Assembly: GCA_028292745.1 (NCBI GenBank)
Contig: JAQGLT010000053.1
Span: forward strand, 1-39,110
Source of the DNA: Polaromonas sp.
GTDB lineage: Bacteria; Pseudomonadota; Gammaproteobacteria; Burkholderiales; Burkholderiaceae_C
DNA length: 39,110 bases
Direction of reading: 5' to 3'
Each line of letters opens with the position of its first letter. The first letter of the stretch is position 1. Of this stretch, positions 34,450 through 39,110 are shown piece by piece. A program made the translations under genes and the position numbers. The notes under the pieces are model-generated. The model was not told where the DNA came from, did no database searches, and saw nothing but the letters and a program-made list of their open reading frames with translations.

Positions 34450-36189
34450 TTAGTAAATGTCGGGCTCGCCGATGGGCGCGCCGAACGAGGTTTCGAGGAA
34501 ATCAAAATCGCAGCCGGTGTCGGCCTGCTGGATGTGCCGGGCGCTCATCCAGCCGTAGCCGCGCTCGAAGCGCTTCGGGGGCGGCGCCCAGGCGGCGCGG
34601 CGCTGGGCCAGTTCGTCGTCGCTGACTTCGAGGTGAATGCGCCGGGCCGGCACGTTGACGGTGATGAGGTCGCCGGTTTTGACCAGCGCCAGCGGGCCGC
34701 CGATGTAGGCTTCGGGCGCGACGTGCAGGATGCAGGCGCCGTAGCTGGTGCCGCTCATGCGGGCGTCCGAGATGCGCAGCATGTCTTTGACGCCCTGCTT
34801 GACCAGCTTGAGCGGGATCGGCAGCATGCCCCATTCGGGCATGCCGGGGCCGCCCTGCGGGCCGGCGTTGCGCAAGATCATGATGTGGTCGGCCGTCACG
34901 TCGAGATTTTCGTCATCGACGGCGGCTTTCATCGACGGATAGTCGTCGAACACCAGCGCCGGGCCGGTGTGCAGGAAGTAGCGCGGCGCGCAGGCGCTGG
35001 GCTTGATGACGCAGCCGTCGGGCGCCAGGTTGCCGCGCAGCACGGCCAGCGCGCCTTCGGCATAGATCGGGTTGTCGAGCGGCCGGATCACGTCGTGGTT
35101 GTAGACCTCGGCGCCCACCAGGTTGTCGCCCAGCGGCTTGCCGGTGACGGTCAGCGCGTCGAGCTTGAGGTGGTCTTTCAGCACGCTCATCATGCCCAGC
35201 ATGCCGCCGGCGTAGTAAAAATCTTCCATCAGGTAGGTGTCGCCGCTGGGCCGGATGTTGGCGATCACCGGCACGCGGCGGCTGGCGGCGTCGAAGTCGT
35301 CCAGGCCCACGGCGCAGTGCTCGCCGGCGCGGCGCGACATGGCGACCAGGTGGATGATGGCGTTGGTCGAGCAGCCCATGGCCATGGCCACGGTGATGGC
35401 GTTTTCGAACGAGGCGCGCGACAGCAGCTTGGCCGGTGTCAGGTCTTCCCAGACCATGCCAACAATGCGGCGGCCGCATCCGGTGGCCATGCGGATGTGG
35501 TTGGAATCGACCGCCGGAATCGACGAGGCACCGGGCAGCGTCAGGCCGATGGCTTCGGCTATGCCGGTCATGGTGCTGGCCGTGCCCATGGTCATGCAGT
35601 GGCCGTGGCTGCGGGCAATGCCGCCTTCGACTTCGAGCCATTGGGCGCTATTGATCTTGCCGGCGCGTCGCTCGTCCCAGTATTTCCAGGTGTCCGAGCC
35701 CGAGCCCAGCACCTTGCCCTTGACGTTGCCGCGCAGCATCGGCCCGGCCGGCATGTAGATGAAGGGCACGCCGGCGCTGAGAGCCCCGAGCACCAGGCCG
35801 GGCGTGGTCTTGTCGCAGCCGCCCATCAGCACCGCGCCGTCGATGGGATGGCTGCGCAGCAGCTCCTCGACATCCATCGCCAGCATGTTGCGGTAGAGCA
35901 TGGTGGTCGGCTTGACAAGCGATTCGGACAGCGACAGCGCGGGCAGCTCCAGCGGAAAGCCGCCGGCCTGCAGCACGCCGCGCTTGACATCTTCGACGCG
36001 CTGCTTGAAGTGGCCGTGGCAGGTGCCGATGTCGCTCCAGGTGTTGAGGATGGCGATGACCGGCTTGCCCTCCCAGTCCTGCGGGCCGTAGCCCAGCTGC
36101 ATGACGCGCGAGCGGTGGCCGAAAGAGCGAACATCGTCGGGCGCGAACCAGCGGGCGCTGCGAAGTTCTTCGTAAGTTTTCAGTGTCAT
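34450..36189 (-). CDS. IlvD/Edd-family dehydratase, probable aldonate (L-arabinonate-like) dehydratase
   Basis: 579 residues from the ATG at 36189. The iron-sulfur cluster cysteines are C57 (S-D-I-G-T-C-H-G-H), C125 (G-G-C-D-K-T-T-P-G) and C198 (S-H-G-H-C-M-T-M-G-T-A-S-T-M). The family dehydrates dihydroxy acids: IlvD in valine synthesis, Edd on phosphogluconate, and AraC-type enzymes on pentonates. Length and overall pattern fit the pentonate group best, and the context (lactonase, semialdehyde dehydrogenase, GntR) supports this. It would make a 2-keto-3-deoxy acid. It is the first gene of a four-gene operon whose promoter holds a palindromic operator. The exact sugar acid is not known. Confidence 0.92.
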   Translation of the reverse strand: MTLKTYEELRSARWFAPDDVRSFGHRSRVMQLGYGPQDWEGKPVIAILNTWSDIGTCHGHFKQRVEDVKRGVLQAGGFPLELPALSLSESLVKPTTMLYRNMLAMDVEELLRSHPIDGAVLMGGCDKTTPGLVLGALSAGVPFIYMPAGPMLRGNVKGKVLGSGSDTWKYWDERRAGKINSAQWLEVEGGIARSHGHCMTMGTASTMTGIAEAIGLTLPGASSIPAVDSNHIRMATGCGRRIVGMVWEDLTPAKLLSRASFENAITVAMAMGCSTNAIIHLVAMSRRAGEHCAVGLDDFDAASRRVPVIANIRPSGDTYLMEDFYYAGGMLGMMSVLKDHLKLDALTVTGKPLGDNLVGAEVYNHDVIRPLDNPIYAEGALAVLRGNLAPDGCVIKPSACAPRYFLHTGPALVFDDYPSMKAAVDDENLDVTADHIMILRNAGPQGGPGMPEWGMLPIPLKLVKQGVKDMLRISDARMSGTSYGACILHVAPEAYIGGPLALVKTGDLITVNVPARRIHLEVSDDELAQRRAAWAPPPKRFERGYGWMSARHIQQADTGCDFDFLETSFGAPIGEPDIY

Positions 36190-36275
36190 GGGTGTCCCGG
36201 TTGGGTTATACGCGGTAGTGCGGCACACGATAGGTTTTATCGGATGATCCCGAAGCCCCGTACCAGTGCAGCAGC

Positions 36276-36316
36276 TTGAATACAGAAATTAAAGCACTAA
36301 TATATTAGTGTGTCAA
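36276..36316. promoter_or_regulatory. Divergent promoter with operator for dehydratase operon and gntR
   Basis: On the minus strand a perfect -35 TTGACA (36316-36311) and -10 TTTAAT (36293-36288) are 17 bp apart. The spacer contains the perfect 16-bp palindrome CACTAATATATTAGTG (36295-36310). On the plus strand TTGAAT (36276-36281) and TAATAT (36298-36303), 16 bp apart, could serve gntR, and the same palindrome overlaps that -10. A repressor bound here would block both promoters. Confidence 0.75.
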
Positions 36317-36363
36317 TGCTATGATTTATTTTGAAAACTTATTCACTCTAGCCCTAAAACCCC

Positions 36364-37068
36364 ATGAACGCACTGGCCAAATTTGCTCCGCTCAGACTGG
36401 ACCGCACCCGCCAGTCCGCCCCCCAAGTGTTCGAGGCACTGCGCGAACTTATCGTTTCGGTCCAGCTGGAGCCCGGAACGGTGCTGCAGCGCGCAGAACT
36501 GGCGGAGCACTTCGGCGTCAGCCAGACGCCGATCCGCGATGCCCTGCTGCGGCTGGGCGAAGAGCAGCTGGTGGATATTTTTCCGCAGCATGCCACTGTC
36601 GTGAGCCGGATCGATCTGTCGGCCGCATTGCAGGCGCACTTTCTACGGCGCTCGATCGAGCTGGAAATACTGGCGACCGTGTGCGAATTGCCCGATTCGG
36701 CGCATGGCGCGCTGGTGCAGCGCCTGAATGCAAACCTGGCTCTGCAGGAAGCCGCGCTCGATCCGCTGGATGTGCCAAAACTGGCTGTGGCCGACCAGGC
36801 CTTTCATCAGGAACTGTATGAAACCGCCAACGTGGGGCCGCTGTGGAGCCTGGTGCGCAGGCAAAGCGGCCATGTCGACCGGCTGCGCCGCCTGAATCTG
36901 CCCGAAAAAGGCAAGCCCCAGGCCATCGTGCGGGACCATCGCGCGATGGTTGCCGCCATCGCGGACAAGGACGCGGAAGCCGCCGCCATCGCACTGCGCC
37001 AGCATCTGGCGGGAACCCTGGCATTTGTCGATGGCATCAGGCGCCGTTTCCCCCAGTGGCTTGTCTAG
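36364..37068 (+). CDS. GntR-family regulator, FCD subfamily
   Basis: 234 residues. The winged helix (about 18-85) includes E-L-A-E-H-F-G-V-S-Q-T-P-I-R-D-A-L-L-R-L, the classic GntR recognition helix. The FCD effector domain follows (about 90-220) with the metal or ligand His and Asp positions in A-D-Q-A-F-H-Q-E-L and V-R-D-H-R-A-M-V-A-A-I. FCD regulators respond to organic and sugar acids. It is divergent from the dehydratase operon, and a palindromic site lies between them, so it is most likely a repressor released by the pathway's substrate or intermediate. Confidence 0.94.
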   Translation: MNALAKFAPLRLDRTRQSAPQVFEALRELIVSVQLEPGTVLQRAELAEHFGVSQTPIRDALLRLGEEQLVDIFPQHATVVSRIDLSAALQAHFLRRSIELEILATVCELPDSAHGALVQRLNANLALQEAALDPLDVPKLAVADQAFHQELYETANVGPLWSLVRRQSGHVDRLRRLNLPEKGKPQAIVRDHRAMVAAIADKDAEAAAIALRQHLAGTLAFVDGIRRRFPQWLV

Positions 37069-37154
37069 CGCGGCCCGAGGTTTGCAGGCTGGGCAGCGGG
37101 CACTGGATTCCCCCTTTCGCGGGAATGACGCGGCGATAAATGCCTGAGGCCGAT

Positions 37155-37226
37155 AAAAAATCAGATCAAAACAGGCTGCAGCGCACGCTGTGCTTGCGCA
37201 AGTAGCTATTAATTAAATAGCAATCA
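37155..37226 (+). repeat. Repeat family A, copy A7
   Basis: It reads CAGATCAAAACAGGCTGCAGCGCACGC, then TTGCGCAAGTAGC and a terminal palindrome GCTATTAATTAAATAGC (about 37204-37220). It fills much of the gap between the convergent gntR and semialdehyde dehydrogenase genes, where a hairpin could help end transcription. Confidence 0.7.
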
Positions 37227-37274
37227 GGCTGCCAGGCCTTGCTGTCGCGAGCCAGGGCTGTTTCGCACCACGGT

Positions 37275-38747
37275 TCAGCATGGCCGTCCACCTCTGGCCA
37301 GTAGCCAGGCCGGCGCATCCTGCAGGGCCACCGGCCGAAGAAAACGGTCCATGGACGCGTCGCCGACCGAAGTGGTCATGGGCTGGGTGGACGAAGGCCA
37401 GGGTCCGCCATGCTGCTGCGCCGCCGTCACGGCGACGCCGGTGGGCACGCCTGAAAACAGCACCCGGCCGGCAATTGCCATGGCGCCGCGCACCAGGGCG
37501 CGCGTGTCGGAAGATTCATCGTCAGCGCCCCAGAGCGTCACGGTCAGGCTGCCGCCCACCGCCTGCAGCACCTGCAGCACTTGCGCCAGGGTGCTGGCAC
37601 GCACCACCAGGCTGGACGGGCCAAACACTTCTTCGCGCAGCGCCGACCGTGCAATGAAACTGGCCGCATCCACCTGCGCCAGGAAAGGGCGCGGCGCCTC
37701 GGTGGTGCCGGCTTCGCGCAGCAGCGGGCTGGCACCGGCGCTCAGCATGTGCTCGACACCGGCATCAAACGCCTGCCGCATGCCGGGCGTCAGCATCGCA
37801 TGCGGATTCTGGGCGGCCAGCGCTGTGCTCAGCAGCTGCACGAAGCCATCGCTTTCGGGACCGTCGATCAGCACGATCAGGCCGGGGCTGGTGCAGAACT
37901 GTCCGCAGCCCATGCCGATGGAGCCTGCCAGCGTCGCGGCCAGCTCGGCGCCCTTGCTGGCCAGCAGTGCGGGCAAAGCCACCACCGGGTTGGTGGAGCC
38001 CAGTTCGCCATAAAACGGGATCGGGCGCGGCCGTGCGTTGGCTTCCGCCTGCAGGGCCGCGCCACCCCGGGTCGAGCCGGTGAAGGCGCCCGCCGCGATC
38101 GCCGGGTGCCGGATCAGGCGCACACCCACATCCTTGCCGCTTCCCTGGACCATGCCAACCAGTCCCGCCGGCAGCCCTTGGGCCTTGAGAACCTTCTGAA
38201 CCAGGTCCATCACCCGGTTGGACAGCAGCAGGTGTCCGTTATGGGCCTTGACCACCACCGGGCAGCCCGCCGCCAGCGCGGAGGCGGTGTCGCCGCCCAA
38301 CACCGAGAACGCAAATGGAAAGTTGCTGGCCGAGAACATGGCGACCGGACCCAGCGGGACGCGCTGGCGCACCATGGCCGGATGGCCAGCGGGCGGGCCG
38401 CCGGCCACCGCCGGATCGTCCAGCACGTCAAACGGCGCGCCGCGCTCGGCCAGGCCTGCAAATCGCCGCAGCTGAAAGGCCGTGCGGTCCAGTTCGCCAT
38501 TCAGGCGCGCGGTGCCGAGTCCGGTTTCCTGGTCGGCCAGTGCCACCAGGTCGGTGCGGTCGGATTCCAGGGCATCGGCCAGCCCGCGCAGCAGTGCCGC
38601 GCGCGCGGCGCCATTGCTGCATGACCAGTCGACAAAAGCTTCGCCCGCCGCATGGGCGCAGGCATCGATCTGCTCGGATGTGGAAGCCCACAAGGGCGCG
38701 CCCAGCGGTTCGCCGCTGCGGGCCATGAGTGATTGCAGTGTCTTCAT
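37275..38747 (-). CDS. 2-oxoglutarate-semialdehyde (2,5-dioxovalerate) dehydrogenase
   Basis: 490 residues. It oxidises 2,5-dioxopentanoate to 2-oxoglutarate, the last step of oxidative pentose and glucarate pathways. Family marks are P-V-V-V-K-A-H near 170, A-F-T-G-S-T-R-G-G near 218, F-Y-G-E-L-G-S-T-N-P-V with the catalytic Glu near 247, and G-Q-F-C-T-S-P-G with the nucleophilic Cys near 283. The G-S-T-N-P and C-T-S-P-G versions distinguish this group from general ALDHs. It is a little shorter than the usual 510-530 residues. It converges with gntR and is transcribed separately from the dehydratase operon, but completes the same likely pathway. Confidence 0.93.
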   Translation of the reverse strand: MKTLQSLMARSGEPLGAPLWASTSEQIDACAHAAGEAFVDWSCSNGAARAALLRGLADALESDRTDLVALADQETGLGTARLNGELDRTAFQLRRFAGLAERGAPFDVLDDPAVAGGPPAGHPAMVRQRVPLGPVAMFSASNFPFAFSVLGGDTASALAAGCPVVVKAHNGHLLLSNRVMDLVQKVLKAQGLPAGLVGMVQGSGKDVGVRLIRHPAIAAGAFTGSTRGGAALQAEANARPRPIPFYGELGSTNPVVALPALLASKGAELAATLAGSIGMGCGQFCTSPGLIVLIDGPESDGFVQLLSTALAAQNPHAMLTPGMRQAFDAGVEHMLSAGASPLLREAGTTEAPRPFLAQVDAASFIARSALREEVFGPSSLVVRASTLAQVLQVLQAVGGSLTVTLWGADDESSDTRALVRGAMAIAGRVLFSGVPTGVAVTAAQQHGGPWPSSTQPMTTSVGDASMDRFLRPVALQDAPAWLLARGGRPC

Positions 38748-39110
38748 AAAAATTCCATTTCAGGGGGTAACCCGACCAGCATAGTGAAATTCGGCCTGCT
38801 TGCCCCATGTGGGTGCGTGCAAGGGGCAGCGCGACAAGCTCCTGGACAGCGGGACAGCAGGCAGGCGCGTAGTTTACTGATGGGGCCGCTGGCGTCGTCA
38901 AACCCATGGCATTTTTCATTGTGCCGGGCCGTGCCCGGCATGCAGTGCAGCCAGGCCTTGGAATGCGCCGGGCAGCCGTCGCCAAGCCAACAGCTTGACC
39001 GGCCTGCACAGCCAAAAGGGTGTGTTTCAGCAGCACCCTTTTGGCCACGCCGCCCACCTGAAACTCAGGGCAGCTTCAAAAGCGCGCGCTACGGCGAAGC
39101 CGCCGGCGCC
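38748..39110. other. Right-end non-coding region
   Basis: No gene is convincing in these 363 bases. The region should contain the promoter of the dehydrogenase at 38747. A tight hairpin TGCCGGGC-CGT-GCCCGGCA lies at 38922-38940. A minus-strand open frame through here overlaps the dehydrogenase gene and has no family features. Confidence 0.4.
39011..39045. terminator. Perfect 12-bp hairpin near the right edge
   Basis: GCCAAAAGGGTG (39011-39022) and CACCCTTTTGGC (39034-39045) form a perfect 12-bp stem with an 11-nt loop. There is no T-run beyond the stem, so a terminator role is uncertain; it may belong to the gene beyond the window edge. Confidence 0.4.

Overview
The window looks like chromosomal DNA from a Comamonadaceae betaproteobacterium, most like Polaromonas. 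Grounds: a GC-rich codon style, many Bug-type (TctC-like) binding proteins, the gene orders ffs-parA-dnaX-ybaB-recR and mltD/methyltransferase-rnhA, and two dispersed intergenic repeat families of a kind I associate with this group. The genus is inferred from style and memory, not from a search.

Layout. (1) Positions 1 to about 3428 are the right end of an integrated mobile element. It carries one end of an IS21-family insertion sequence, a BRO-N domain gene, a small two-helix membrane protein and a large tyrosine integrase. The element abuts the 3' end of a minus-strand 4.5S SRP RNA gene (ffs), which is probably its attachment site. (2) 3429-9769 is core genome: ffs, an orphan ParA ATPase, dnaX with a probable programmed -1 frameshift signal, ybaB, recR, a MAPEG membrane protein, then a two-state RNA leader (possibly an NMT1/xanthine-type riboswitch) before an NMT1/THI5-like binding protein, and a DUF3096 protein. 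(3) 9802-17987: mltD, a methyltransferase, rnhA and an RND efflux pair. (4) 18063-21423: a minus-strand molybdenum cofactor operon, moaA-mobA-moeA. (5) 21543-26965: an oxidoreductase block with an SDR, an aldehyde dehydrogenase, a GlcD-like flavoprotein and an LDH2-family dehydrogenase. (6) 27025-31366: a LysR regulator divergent from an HMG-CoA-lyase-like protein, a class III CoA transferase and a Bug receptor, which together suggest catabolism of a branched dicarboxylic acid. (7) 31525-38747: a sugar-acid cluster with an IlvD/Edd dehydratase, RraA-like protein, Tat-exported SMP-30 lactonase and Bug receptor, a divergent GntR repressor, and a 2-oxoglutarate-semialdehyde dehydrogenase.

The most unusual signals are these. 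Repeat family A (seven copies) and family B (two copies plus a fragment) are mostly intergenic, but copies lie in frame inside dnaX (one A) and moeA (one A and one B), where they appear to lengthen essential or housekeeping proteins. The leader at 8283-8368 can fold in two mutually exclusive ways. The dnaX slippery heptamer is followed three codons later by a -1 frame stop. A perfect 16-bp palindrome fills the 17-bp spacer of a near-consensus promoter for the dehydratase operon.

All calls come from reading the sequence. No database search was possible, so family names rest on recognisable motifs and genus-level statements are tentative.
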